From: a virus
Length of the DNA: 56,472 nt
Reading direction: 5' to 3' (one strand)
IMG/VR virus record: IMGVR_UViG_3300032006_000007
Location: 1 to 56,472 of that record
Shown: piece by piece, positions 1 through 7,992 of the stretch
Position numbering within the stretch: the first letter of the stretch is position 1
Layout of the letters: each line of letters begins with the position of its first letter
The notes under the pieces: model-generated
Database searches by the model: none
Told to the model about the DNA's origin: nothing
Seen by the model: the letters and a program-made list of their open reading frames with translations, nothing else
Program-made: the position numbers and the translations under genes

Positions 1-2
1 AA

Positions 3-2396
3 GATTTTAACTCAGGTGTTCGTGAGTTATATAATAATGAAGCTCGTGCTTGTAGAACAGCAAGAGATCAGTACGGAGCTAGACCTCGCATTGATATTAA
101 GATAGATGTTGAGGAAAGAAACTTCATCATGCACGGTGTTGATTCATTAGGTATTAGTGAGGAAGTATTCAAACAAGTAATAAAAGTTCTTGGTAAGTCA
201 GGTAATTTATCAGGTAATGAAGTAGGACAATTCGGTATGGGATTTGTTTCATATCAAATGCTTACAGATTTCATGGTATTAAATACATGGACAAGAGAAG
301 AAACAGAAGGTAGTGAATATTATACTGCACTATGTAAGGAAGATTTAGCTACAAAGAAAATAGTTGAGAAAGAACCAACATTAGATACACATGGAACTAA
401 ACTACAAATGATATTAAAACCAAACGTAGTTATTAATGAAGTTATTCAAACAATAAAAGATTGTGCAAAGTTCTCACAAATTGAAACAAACATAGAGATT
501 ACTAATAGTGATGATGATGAACTACCTGATCAAGTCATGGCAACAGAACAATATGATTCTGTTAATACATGGTGGGTGTTGAATAATAATATTAGAAAAT
601 ACACACATGAACGTGAAGGTATACAAGAGATTCAGAAACTAAAAGGAGATTCATTATATCGTAGGGTTAAAGCAATTAACTTTATTCATAACATAGCTTA
701 TGAAGATGATGACATAGAATTTAAAGCTGTGTTAGCAACTACAACTAACTATGAGTATGATGATAAGGGTAAACTTAAAAGAGCCATTGGTAATGTAAGC
801 ATTGAAACTGGTTCTGATAATAGACCTTACAGTTATGGTGATGATGAAGATGATTATAAAGGTAATCAAACATTCCTTGTAGGTGTTCCTATTAACACAA
901 ACTTTAATTCATTATCATGGGATGATAATTGGCTTGAAAGAATATTAGAAAATTGTGATTGGTATGTAAATATTAAAAACGAAAGAGTTTACAAACCTAA
1001 CGCAAATCGTGATGACTTGGAAAGAGAAAGCACGGAAGCAATAACAAAATTGTTAGCAAAAGTAATCAAAGAATCATTCAAGAAATATTGGTTAACTTCT
1101 GCTGATGATTACAGACAAACATTAAACAAACCATTGTATCATTCAAATCTTAGAAGTGAATTATCACAACGTATTATATTTGATAGTATGACCAATGAAG
1201 TATTAGACACACTTAATGATCACTACCCAACAGTTGGTAGTCAATGGGGAAAGAGTTTAGAGAGTTTAATTAAAGATGGTAAGACAATTATATCTTTACA
1301 ATCATTGAGATCAGACATGATGAATATGTTTGTTCAACATTTCAAAGATGATACATTAGAATTTATAAGATGTAAAGAGCATGGTAAGTATGATGTCTTA
1401 AAACAATGGGGTGTCATAATTGGTGAAGAATATAAAGCAGAACATAAATTAAAAATTAAAGGAGCTAAGAAAGGTAAAGGTTCTCAAACAATATTAAATG
1501 ATAAACCAGTATCTCTATTTAATAGACATACTTGGGGTGGTTCTGCTTGGGGAAATAGAAGCTGGAGAAATAGAAAGAACTATTCATCAACAATAGGTGA
1601 AGTTAATGAACAGAATGAATTAGAACCACATAGAATAATTCAATTTGATAATAGTAAACAAAACTTTGAAAACACAAAGGATTTCTTTAATGGTTATAGA
1701 TATGACGGAACTAGATATGAGAAGGGTAGTATATTATATTGTAGAGCAAGAAAAGGTTTAACTGTTGATACCCCCGAACAGTTTGTCAGTTGGTTTGAAG
1801 GTAAAACACTTACGACAACTGAAGGTGATCTAACAGTAAGACAACTAAAACAAATTGATAAAGATAATAAAGACATTAAAGTTTATTACTTTGAATATGG
1901 TTTGCCTGATAAAAATACTGCTGAGAAATTAGAAACAGTTAGAGAACTAATAAAAGATAGTGATCATGACACATACAAATCAGCTATAATTGCTTGGGTT
2001 GATAAAGATATGATGAAGAGAGTTGGAATGTATAATGGATTCAAGCATGGTATTGGTGGTTATAGTAGTTTGAAAGGTAGTGGTCTTAACATAAGAGGTG
2101 GAACTTATTCTACTGAAGATAGTTATATGAAAATATTCAAGACAATTCTTAATGATGAGTTCTTTGAAAATCCACACACACAAGAAGTATTAACTCAAGG
2201 AAATGGCTTTGAAACAAATTGTATAACAAGAATCATAAACTTACATAAACATGACAAATTATTTAGTAATGAATATGATAGAATGATACTTGGAATAGTT
2301 CTTAAAGCAGTTAGAGGTGGTGAAATTCCTAATCAAACAGAAGAAACCATGACTGACATATTAATAAAGAGGTTAAACTTAACTGGATATGAGTGA
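3..2396 (+). CDS. GHKL-type ATPase (Hsp90/MutL/TopoVIB-like fold), 5' end cut by window edge
   Basis: The reading frame is open from the first bases, so the N-terminus lies outside the window; 797 residues are visible. Residues 7-12 (RELYNN) match the Bergerat N-box (E-x3-N, Mg-ATP binding), a degenerate G1 box follows (HGVDSLGI instead of DNGxG), and GQFGMGF is a good G2 lid motif. This order defines the GHKL ATP-binding fold. The remaining ~650 residues, including a Trp/Gly-rich stretch near residues 505-525, resemble nothing I recognise, so the partner and reaction are unknown. It could be a chaperone, a topoisomerase-VIB-like subunit or a defence/anti-defence ATPase. The end overlaps the next gene by 8 nt (ATGAGTGA). 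ATPase fold fairly sure; function open. Confidence 0.75.
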   Translation, partial: DFNSGVRELYNNEARACRTARDQYGARPRIDIKIDVEERNFIMHGVDSLGISEEVFKQVIKVLGKSGNLSGNEVGQFGMGFVSYQMLTDFMVLNTWTREETEGSEYYTALCKEDLATKKIVEKEPTLDTHGTKLQMILKPNVVINEVIQTIKDCAKFSQIETNIEITNSDDDELPDQVMATEQYDSVNTWWVLNNNIRKYTHEREGIQEIQKLKGDSLYRRVKAINFIHNIAYEDDDIEFKAVLATTTNYEYDDKGKLKRAIGNVSIETGSDNRPYSYGDDEDDYKGNQTFLVGVPINTNFNSLSWDDNWLERILENCDWYVNIKNERVYKPNANRDDLERESTEAITKLLAKVIKESFKKYWLTSADDYRQTLNKPLYHSNLRSELSQRIIFDSMTNEVLDTLNDHYPTVGSQWGKSLESLIKDGKTIISLQSLRSDMMNMFVQHFKDDTLEFIRCKEHGKYDVLKQWGVIIGEEYKAEHKLKIKGAKKGKGSQTILNDKPVSLFNRHTWGGSAWGNRSWRNRKNYSSTIGEVNEQNELEPHRIIQFDNSKQNFENTKDFFNGYRYDGTRYEKGSILYCRARKGLTVDTPEQFVSWFEGKTLTTTEGDLTVRQLKQIDKDNKDIKVYYFEYGLPDKNTAEKLETVRELIKDSDHDTYKSAIIAWVDKDMMKRVGMYNGFKHGIGGYSSLKGSGLNIRGGTYSTEDSYMKIFKTILNDEFFENPHTQEVLTQGNGFETNCITRIINLHKHDKLFSNEYDRMILGIVLKAVRGGEIPNQTEETMTDILIKRLNLTGYE

Positions 2397-2691
2397 ACAT
2401 ACTAATAACGGATTCCAGTTAAAGACAGTTCATCATAGAAATGAATGGACTTGCTGGTCTTGTGATGAAACGTTTGAAGGACAAAGAACACCTCATCACT
2501 ATTGGAGAATAAAAGATGTTAGAGGTCAGTATTGGCAAACATGGTTAGCTGGTTGCCCTGATTGTTTTAAGGCTTGGATTAATACTGTATTACTAACAAC
2601 TACTGAGATACAAAAGTATACATCAGAGTATACAACAACAGAAGGATTGGTTGAGTATCTAAACCATGAACATGAGGGTGATTATCAATGA
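2389..2691 (+). CDS. Small zinc-ribbon protein
   Basis: 100 residues with two Cys pairs, CWSC near residue 22 and CPDC near residue 56, plus His residues between them (HHYW), suggesting a structural zinc site. Trp-rich. Starts inside the stop of the GHKL ATPase gene (8-nt overlap) and ends in an ATGA overlap with the next gene, so it is translated as part of that operon. No family recognised; it could be a partner of the ATPase. Confidence 0.65.
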   Translation: MSEHTNNGFQLKTVHHRNEWTCWSCDETFEGQRTPHHYWRIKDVRGQYWQTWLAGCPDCFKAWINTVLLTTTEIQKYTSEYTTTEGLVEYLNHEHEGDYQ

Positions 2692-3467
2692 CCTTTCAAA
2701 TTATATCTGAAAGGGAAACAACTCTATTAGTATTAGAGAATGGAAAGATTAAACAATTATCTAAAGACCTTTACAATTTAATAAGAGTAAAGAGATTTAA
2801 TAATGAAAGAATCATACAGACATTTAATGATATTAATAGTGATGATGAGATTGAAGTCCAAGAAACATTTAACAAAGGTATCTTCAATGTAAAATATAAA
2901 GACGTAGTTATTCAACTACGCAATAGGAACAAAGTATGTAGTGGTATTGAGGATTGGTATCATACTAATGAAATTAAATCGTTGGTTGAACAATTCACAG
3001 AACAATATAAAATACAAGAGAGAACCAAGATTGCAAGAGTTATTGCTGGAATGTTCCCTGATGATAGGGTAGTTGCAGTAGATGATGGATTTGAAATTGA
3101 TGGTATTTGGAAAGTTGATAATCAAGGTACTGCCTTTATCAATTCAAAACCACACACAAGATTTTCCGAACACGCAACATATGATCCACACAACCCTGAC
3201 GGAAAAATAGATAACAAATCAAAATGGAAGTTCTTATGTATAGTTCCTAAAGGAAAAATATATCCTACACAAATCGACACGGAGATTGGTAAGGTGGATA
3301 TTACTGAAACAGATGTTGGTATATTATCTAAGATTGCTTTCTTGTTAGACGAAAGAAAAATATTCGATACAGTATTCTTTGATCAAATCAAAGATAAAAG
3401 AACAAGAAAGTTTTTGGAAGATGAATATAAATCAAGAGTAAAACAAGATGAAACAAGAACTGATTAA
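2688..3467 (+). CDS. Hypothetical protein
   Basis: 259 residues, mixed charged, only one Cys, no signal peptide or membrane segment. The N-terminal third looks like a small beta-rich domain and the C-terminus is helical and basic. ATGA overlap with the zinc-ribbon gene upstream and a ~20-nt overlap with the gene 88-like gene downstream place it in the same operon. No family recognised. Confidence 0.7.
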   Translation: MTFQIISERETTLLVLENGKIKQLSKDLYNLIRVKRFNNERIIQTFNDINSDDEIEVQETFNKGIFNVKYKDVVIQLRNRNKVCSGIEDWYHTNEIKSLVEQFTEQYKIQERTKIARVIAGMFPDDRVVAVDDGFEIDGIWKVDNQGTAFINSKPHTRFSEHATYDPHNPDGKIDNKSKWKFLCIVPKGKIYPTQIDTEIGKVDITETDVGILSKIAFLLDERKIFDTVFFDQIKDKRTRKFLEDEYKSRVKQDETRTD

Positions 3468-4269
3468 TTTAAATTACGTTCTATATAATTATCTGCTTGG
3501 TATTAACCACGCATTTAATTATGTAGAAGATAGTCCTTTCAAGATAGTTCCTAAGTGGCAAACATTTAAGGAAGTTTATTTCTATCTGACAGGTAAGACA
3601 ACAGATTACTTGACATCAACAAGTAAGATGGAGAACGGTTCGTTTGGTTATAGTGCTAGTAATTGTAAAGCTGGTGGACACTTACAAAAGATAAAGAATA
3701 GTATATGTTCTATATGTTATGGTATGGTTGGTTGCTATGCTTTTAAGAATTACATAACTAAATCAAAAAGAACTGTTGAATCTGTAAGCAAAAGCTTTTG
3801 GAAAGAAGCTATGGTATTTATTATACAACGCAAAGGATTCAAAGAGTTTCGTTGGTTTGACAATGGAGATTTATTATCAGATAAAATGCTACGTGATGTA
3901 TTTTATATCGCAGAACATACGCCTGATGTAAAACATTGGTTGCCAACAAAAGAATATAGAATGGTAAAGCGTGTGATTGAGAGTGGTTTACACAAACCTG
4001 ATAACCTTGACATTAGATTGTCAGCGTTTAATATTAATGGTAAGCCACCAACAAAATTAGCACGTAGGTTAGGAGTTAATTGCTCGGTGGCATTAACAAC
4101 AGATGAGTTTAACAAACGCAAGGATGGATTCAAATGTCATACTGGTCATTCAATTAAAGACCAGTTCAAAGAATCAAAACCAGAACTGTATGAAATACTA
4201 TCATCATGCTCTGGTTGTACTGCTTGTTATAATAATAAGGTAGATGTTATCTACTACGAGGTGCATTAA
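3448..4269 (+). CDS. Gene 88-like protein (mycobacteriophage gp88 family, Pfam GP88 type)
   Basis: 273 residues. The hallmark segments of the phage gp88 family are present in order: CKAGGHL, the Cys set SICSICYGMVGCY (about residues 86-97), FRWFDNGDLLS (134-144) and HWLPTKE (163-169), then a terminal Cys cluster CSGCTAC. The conserved cysteines suggest a metal or Fe-S site. The family is common in bacterial phages but has no established biochemical role that I know of. The family match is from remembered motif pattern, not a search. Start ATG lies 20 nt inside the previous gene. Confidence 0.7.
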   Translation: MKQELINLNYVLYNYLLGINHAFNYVEDSPFKIVPKWQTFKEVYFYLTGKTTDYLTSTSKMENGSFGYSASNCKAGGHLQKIKNSICSICYGMVGCYAFKNYITKSKRTVESVSKSFWKEAMVFIIQRKGFKEFRWFDNGDLLSDKMLRDVFYIAEHTPDVKHWLPTKEYRMVKRVIESGLHKPDNLDIRLSAFNINGKPPTKLARRLGVNCSVALTTDEFNKRKDGFKCHTGHSIKDQFKESKPELYEILSSCSGCTACYNNKVDVIYYEVH

Positions 4270-4344
4270 ATGATTAATTATTTAATAGGTCATGGTCATT
4301 TGATTCTACCTAAATTAATATTTATGCTGGTGGTTCATGTATGA
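4270..4344 (+). CDS. Putative 24-residue hydrophobic peptide
   Basis: ATG follows the preceding TAA directly and the TGA overlaps the next ATG (ATGA), the same junction style as the verified-looking genes around it. The product is hydrophobic (…LILPKLIFMLVVHV) and could be a single membrane helix. Very short, so it may instead be a leader that couples translation of the C2H2 gene. Confidence 0.35.
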   Translation: MINYLIGHGHLILPKLIFMLVVHV

Positions 4345-4589
4345 GATATAAAATAAAAGTTAAGAAGAAAAGAATTATGTCGCCAAGACATGAACATAAA
4401 TTACTTCGAGGTTTGTTAGCATACTATGGACTAGAAGATTTTATTCAATGCACACAATGTAATAAGAGATTCTATGAAGAAAAAACATTTCAAACACATA
4501 TGTTATTTAAACACGGAAGATTTATAAGTAGCATAGAAAAAGCAAGAGACATGATGTTATGTACATTTAAGAGGGTGCGTGAACAATGA
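4341..4589 (+). CDS. C2H2 zinc-finger protein
   Basis: 82 residues, basic N-terminus (KKKRIMSPRHEHK), then one classical C2H2 finger C-x2-C-x12-H-x4-H (CTQC…HMLFKH, about residues 37-58). Single C2H2 fingers of this size are frequent in archaeal viruses, where several are transcription factors. DNA binding is inferred. ATGA overlaps on both sides. Confidence 0.75.
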   Translation: MRYKIKVKKKRIMSPRHEHKLLRGLLAYYGLEDFIQCTQCNKRFYEEKTFQTHMLFKHGRFISSIEKARDMMLCTFKRVREQ

Positions 4590-4807
4590 GTACATGGATT
4601 AAGATGTTCGCAACACAAGATGGACATCCCGAACCTATTGATCAAACAGTTAACAAATGGTTAATAAGTAATCCTTCAATCAATCTAATTGATATTAAAT
4701 ATAAATTACATTACAATAACAATGCGTACATAGATGTTGTAATTGTTGTGTATGAATCCTCGCAAGAACCTTACGTTGATTGGAAGAAAGGAGATGAACA
4801 GGCATGA
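4586..4807 (+). CDS. Small protein, Cse60-like fold suspected
   Basis: 73 residues. The pattern of a short amphipathic segment, NKWLISN, then IDIKYKL and a terminal beta strand VIVVYE resembles small Cse60-type proteins seen in Firmicutes and phages (inference from pattern only). No Cys pairs, unlike its neighbours. ATGA overlap with genes on both sides. Confidence 0.6.
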   Translation: MSTWIKMFATQDGHPEPIDQTVNKWLISNPSINLIDIKYKLHYNNNAYIDVVIVVYESSQEPYVDWKKGDEQA

Positions 4808-4986
4808 TTCTAGTACGCAATTCTGAATGGAGAGTATGTAGTATGTGCAAACGCAACATTGAAGAAGGAGAAAAGTATCTCGCAAAATGTAAAGAACGTT
4901 CTGACCGTACTGCTCATTGTGTTTATTGTTTACGTGATGAATGTGATGATGTTATTAATCAATATCATTATGGGGATGTAGCCTGA
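4804..4986 (+). CDS. Cys-rich mini-protein (zinc ribbon)
   Basis: 60 residues with CSMC near residue 12 and CVYC near residue 39, a two-knuckle zinc site. Acidic C-terminus. ATGA overlap upstream. Function unknown; one of a series of treble-clef or zinc-ribbon mini-proteins in this operon. Confidence 0.65.
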   Translation: MILVRNSEWRVCSMCKRNIEEGEKYLAKCKERSDRTAHCVYCLRDECDDVINQYHYGDVA

Positions 4987-5060
4987 TGAGTTGTACACCA
5001 ACTAATATCAAAATAATACTTTTTTTTCAGGCAAAAATTGGAGATGAATTTTCAAAATGA
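4986..5060 (+). CDS. Putative 24-residue peptide
   Basis: ATG shares one base with the preceding TGA (TGATG) and its own TGA overlaps the next ATG (ATGA). That seamless fit is the only strong argument for a gene. The sequence has one Cys and no recognised feature; it may serve mainly to carry ribosomes to the next start. Confidence 0.3.
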   Translation: MSCTPTNIKIILFFQAKIGDEFSK

Positions 5061-5245
5061 AATTTGAAATTGCAAAAAATGACGTTTTTAACGCTATTGA
5101 CGGTATTTATGCAAATGACGGTCATATAGATTGTATATATTGTGGAAATGCAATTTTAAACCCAAATTCACTTGTTTTATGGTCTAATGAGATTGTTCAT
5201 GTAAAATGTGCTGTTAAATGGAAAAAAGAGGTTGATAACGCATGA
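5057..5245 (+). CDS. Cys-rich mini-protein
   Basis: 62 residues with CIYC near residue 26 and a later C-A-V-K-W context (HVKC), a C-x2-C…H-x2-C site likely to bind zinc, as in treble-clef mini-domains. ATGA overlaps on both sides. No family recognised. Confidence 0.65.
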   Translation: MKFEIAKNDVFNAIDGIYANDGHIDCIYCGNAILNPNSLVLWSNEIVHVKCAVKWKKEVDNA

Positions 5246-5838
5246 GATGTAAGAATTGTCCAAGAACTTCCAAGGCAAGCTATAGAAAAACAGCAAAATG
5301 TTGGAAAAAATGGCAACTATGTGGTCAATGTGCTGTTAAACTACACCCTGAAGAATTTACTGAAGCCCAAATAAAATCATGGTCAGAAATGCCTGTGGTA
5401 AAAGAAACTCCTACTATAAGTAAGGGTTATGCTTGGACTTTAAAAAGGAGAGCACGTATGCACACACATTGTTTACAATGTAATGCTTCTTTAGAAGGTA
5501 GACATTATAATGCAAAGTATTGTAGTAATTACTGTAAAAGGATAGCGTATAATAGTAGACACGCCTATGAAAATAGGAAAATATACTTTAAAAATTGGTA
5601 TAAAAATACAAAAATTGAAAGGTTGGCTAAATCTTATGCAAAAGACTGTCAATTATGTGGTAGAAATATACATGAGGTAAACCCTACAAAAAAACTGATA
5701 GATAAGTTCTGTGGTCATAAATGTATGCAAATTTATAATCACATGAGTTCTAAGAAAAAAGAAATTAAAGATACTAAGGTTAGAATACCTTTGACTAAAT
5801 ACTTAGACCTATTACGAGGTGGACACCTTGAACAATAA
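5242..5838 (+). CDS. Multi-zinc-finger protein
   Basis: 198 basic residues with three Cys clusters: CKNC…CGQC at the N-terminus, CLQC…YCSNYCK in the middle (a form seen in zinc sites of HNH-type and FCS-like modules), and CQLCG…CGHKC near residue 140-160. No HNH catalytic pattern is visible. Likely a nucleic-acid-binding protein, by composition only. ATGA overlap upstream. Confidence 0.7.
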   Translation: MRCKNCPRTSKASYRKTAKCWKKWQLCGQCAVKLHPEEFTEAQIKSWSEMPVVKETPTISKGYAWTLKRRARMHTHCLQCNASLEGRHYNAKYCSNYCKRIAYNSRHAYENRKIYFKNWYKNTKIERLAKSYAKDCQLCGRNIHEVNPTKKLIDKFCGHKCMQIYNHMSSKKKEIKDTKVRIPLTKYLDLLRGGHLEQ

Positions 5839-6061
5839 GTGTATAGGTAGACATGACTTCGCAGAAGTCAATAGAACATACAACGGCAATGTTTTCTGTG
5901 CAAGCTGTAATATTTTTATAAAAAGAACAGAAGAAAAACAGAGATGTCCTTGCTGTAATGGTAATGTTAGATACCGTTCAAAGTATAGCTTTGGAAAGCG
6001 TAAAAAACACTACATTTATAATGAGGATAAACCTGTATACAAAGTGATAAAAAATGAATAA
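5828..6061 (+). CDS. Zinc-ribbon protein, TTG start
   Basis: 77 residues with CASC and CPCC knuckles and a basic Tyr-rich tail. An alternative in-frame GTG lies at 5819, but the strong GAGGTGG motif at 5816-5822 sits 5 nt before a TTG at 5828, which I take as the start. Overlaps the upstream gene by 11 nt and the next gene by 8 nt. Confidence 0.6.
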   Translation: MNNKCIGRHDFAEVNRTYNGNVFCASCNIFIKRTEEKQRCPCCNGNVRYRSKYSFGKRKKHYIYNEDKPVYKVIKNE

Positions 6062-6473
6062 CGAAATAGATCAAACCGATTGGATGATTATGGGTATGAT
6101 TCATGCCTATAAGATAATCGAAAAAACAAAGGAATCTGATGAAGAATACTCATTAAATGAAGTAGACTTTCCTTATCTCATAGAAATGCAACGTAGAGAT
6201 ATTGAAAAACCAGATTTATTATCGCAGAGTTACCCATACATTTTTGAGAATGGTAATGATTCTGCACACGACCAAGTTCACGTTGGAATGATGAATGTAT
6301 TTCACATACTACATGAACAGTTGCAACAAGGTGAGGATTTAAATAATTTAAAAATTAAATTCTTAATAAATGCACTAACAAAAGAAATGTTAGAGCCTGA
6401 ACTCGTTGAAAGATACGAAGATATATTCAGGCAGATTGATGAAACCCATGATGAAAGGGAGGATTTGAGATGA
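6054..6473 (+). CDS. Hypothetical acidic helical protein
   Basis: 139 residues, strongly acidic, predicted mostly helical, no Cys. ATGA overlap with the following 51-residue gene. A His-containing central segment (HDQVHVGMMNVFHILHE) is notable but no family is recognised. Confidence 0.65.
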   Translation: MNNEIDQTDWMIMGMIHAYKIIEKTKESDEEYSLNEVDFPYLIEMQRRDIEKPDLLSQSYPYIFENGNDSAHDQVHVGMMNVFHILHEQLQQGEDLNNLKIKFLINALTKEMLEPELVERYEDIFRQIDETHDEREDLR

Positions 6474-6625
6474 GTCATAAAAGTAAACACATTGAAATAT
6501 CCTCTAAATTAATAGAGATAGATGAAATCTTAGACAAGTGTAGGAATGGATTTAATGACGGTCTATTATTTACTGCTAAGATTAAACTTGATGAGATAAA
6601 TAAAATTATGGAGAGTAAAGAATGA
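6470..6625 (+). CDS. Small helical protein (51 aa)
   Basis: ATG overlaps the preceding TGA (ATGA) and its TGA overlaps the next ATG (ATGA), with no gap. The product is 51 residues, Lys/Glu/Ile-rich, probably two helices. No family recognised, but the exact fit between neighbours makes it a real gene. Confidence 0.6.
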   Translation: MSHKSKHIEISSKLIEIDEILDKCRNGFNDGLLFTAKIKLDEINKIMESKE

Positions 6626-7290
6626 GTTCTTACACACAAGTACAAGCAGAAAACTTTGCAAAGCATGAAACAACTGCTGAGGATTGGGAAGTCTGTGAGT
6701 TTGATGGCTTCTTAAATGGTCGCCCAAACTACAAGAGAAGATTTCCACAAGTGCAAGGTTGGTCAATGGGTAATGCAATAGCAGAATACCTAGCTGGTGA
6801 ATTACATTGTGAATTATGTGGACACCCAATAGTTTATGACCACTACATTGAATGTGAGAGTAAAGAGATGACTATGATGGTTGGCTCTGATTGTGTTAAC
6901 TCATTTAAAGGTGCTCACTTTTCAGAGAAACTTGAGAAAGTATATCGTGAAGAACAAACACGTAAAATGTTTGACGAGTGGATAATATCTGCATGGGAAG
7001 AGTTCAAAGAGATTTATAGTGGTGGTAGTCGTTGGAATGATGGTATAAGATACCATGATAAAAAGCAATGGGCATACATGAAGGAAATAAGAAAGATTGT
7101 AGGGTTTGGAAGACCAAGAGGTGTCTACGCACCTTATGGTGTAGTTGTGACTGATCCGTCAGAACTATCTACTAGAAAGTTGTTGGGCATAATGAAAAGA
7201 GGTGCACAGAATGGACTTAAATTACCTGAACTATACTTCAAGATAATTGAGAAGAGACCTCTACCTAGAAAGAAGGAGGAATCGAAATGA
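6622..7290 (+). CDS. Phage-type zinc protein with C-x2-C…GSDC
   Basis: 222 residues. The segment CELCGHPI…ECESKE…VGSDCVNSF (about residues 63-95) is a pattern I associate with uncharacterised phage proteins, where the two Cys pairs likely hold zinc. The rest is charged and helical with a basic C-terminus. Operon member by ATGA overlaps on both sides. Biochemical role unknown. Confidence 0.7.
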   Translation: MSSYTQVQAENFAKHETTAEDWEVCEFDGFLNGRPNYKRRFPQVQGWSMGNAIAEYLAGELHCELCGHPIVYDHYIECESKEMTMMVGSDCVNSFKGAHFSEKLEKVYREEQTRKMFDEWIISAWEEFKEIYSGGSRWNDGIRYHDKKQWAYMKEIRKIVGFGRPRGVYAPYGVVVTDPSELSTRKLLGIMKRGAQNGLKLPELYFKIIEKRPLPRKKEESK

Positions 7291-7463
7291 GTGAGAATAA
7301 ATTCTGTCTTGATTGTATATATGGACGTGATCATTTATATTTAGATGGTACTGAAATACATAGGATAGTAAGACCAGATGATATTCTATATTATCGTGGT
7401 AATGATACAGAACCATTTGTAACTGGTAGTTATTTCTGTGACAAGGAGAAAGAAAATGAGTGA
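7287..7463 (+). CDS. Small Cys-containing protein (58 aa)
   Basis: ATG overlaps the preceding TGA (ATGA). 58 residues with CLDC near the N-terminus and one C-terminal Cys. Ends in an 8-nt ATGAGTGA overlap with the next gene. Short but fits the operon exactly. Confidence 0.55.
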   Translation: MSENKFCLDCIYGRDHLYLDGTEIHRIVRPDDILYYRGNDTEPFVTGSYFCDKEKENE

Positions 7464-7707
7464 AGAAGATAAATGGTTAGGAGATTATGGTAATATTATA
7501 TCTCTTGCAAACTTTCTTGTAGAAGTTAAGGGGTTTGATACAGAAAACCTATTGTATTTTATAGAAAAACCATACAAGTTTGATAATGAATACAAGGAGA
7601 TGAAATACTATCATGAAAATGATATCTATCCTTATGGAGATAATGAATTTACGGGCTTTGTAAATCCACATCTTCAAGATAAAAAATCAGAGGAGGTGCA
7701 CTCGTAA
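7456..7707 (+). CDS. Hypothetical acidic protein (83 aa)
   Basis: 83 residues, acidic, Tyr/Phe-rich, no Cys. I start at ATG 7456, because AGGAG at 7443-7447 is well placed and the 8-nt overlap matches the operon; an upstream GTG at 7438 is possible. Its stop TAA is directly followed, in the same frame, by the winged-helix gene. Confidence 0.65.
   Translation: MSEEDKWLGDYGNIISLANFLVEVKGFDTENLLYFIEKPYKFDNEYKEMKYYHENDIYPYGDNEFTGFVNPHLQDKKSEEVHS
7691..7698 (+). promoter_or_regulatory. Strong Shine-Dalgarno for an ATT start
   Basis: AGGAGGTG is near-perfectly complementary to the 16S rRNA tail and lies 9 nt before ATT 7708. The only ATG/GTG/TTG it could serve is the GTG inside it, which runs into TAA after three codons. 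Confidence 0.65.
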
Positions 7708-7992
7708 ATTCCGAAGTCATATCGTTCTGAACAAAAAATTATCTATGATATATTAGATACAACAAACTATCAAGGGCGTGATGGTATTACTATCACCCCC
7801 CTGATAGAAAAGGCTAATCTATCTTATAAAAGAATCAATCCATTCATCGCTAAACTTACTACAAATGGTATGATGAATAAGATTGAGGTTAAGGGTAAGA
7901 ATGTATTTGTTATTACTGAGGTTGGTCAGTTATTCCTAGAGGAATATAAAAAGTTCGATGACTTTGCTAAGTCTATGGGGTTAGAACTATGA
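7708..7992 (+). CDS. Archaeal winged-helix (HTH_45-like) regulator, apparent ATT start
   Basis: 94 residues. The pattern YRSEQKIIYDIL…ANLSYKRINPFIAKL…MMNKIEV…VFVITEVGQLFLEEY matches the small archaeal winged-helix proteins of HTH_45 type along its whole length, and that domain begins right after the proposed start. No ATG, GTG or TTG precedes the domain: the frame is bounded by the upstream TAA at 7705-7707. The ATT at 7708 has an excellent Shine-Dalgarno. The end overlaps the next gene (ATGA). The alternative is readthrough of the TAA to make an 83+94-residue fusion. Likely a DNA-binding regulator. Confidence 0.7.
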   Translation: MPKSYRSEQKIIYDILDTTNYQGRDGITITPLIEKANLSYKRINPFIAKLTTNGMMNKIEVKGKNVFVITEVGQLFLEEYKKFDDFAKSMGLEL

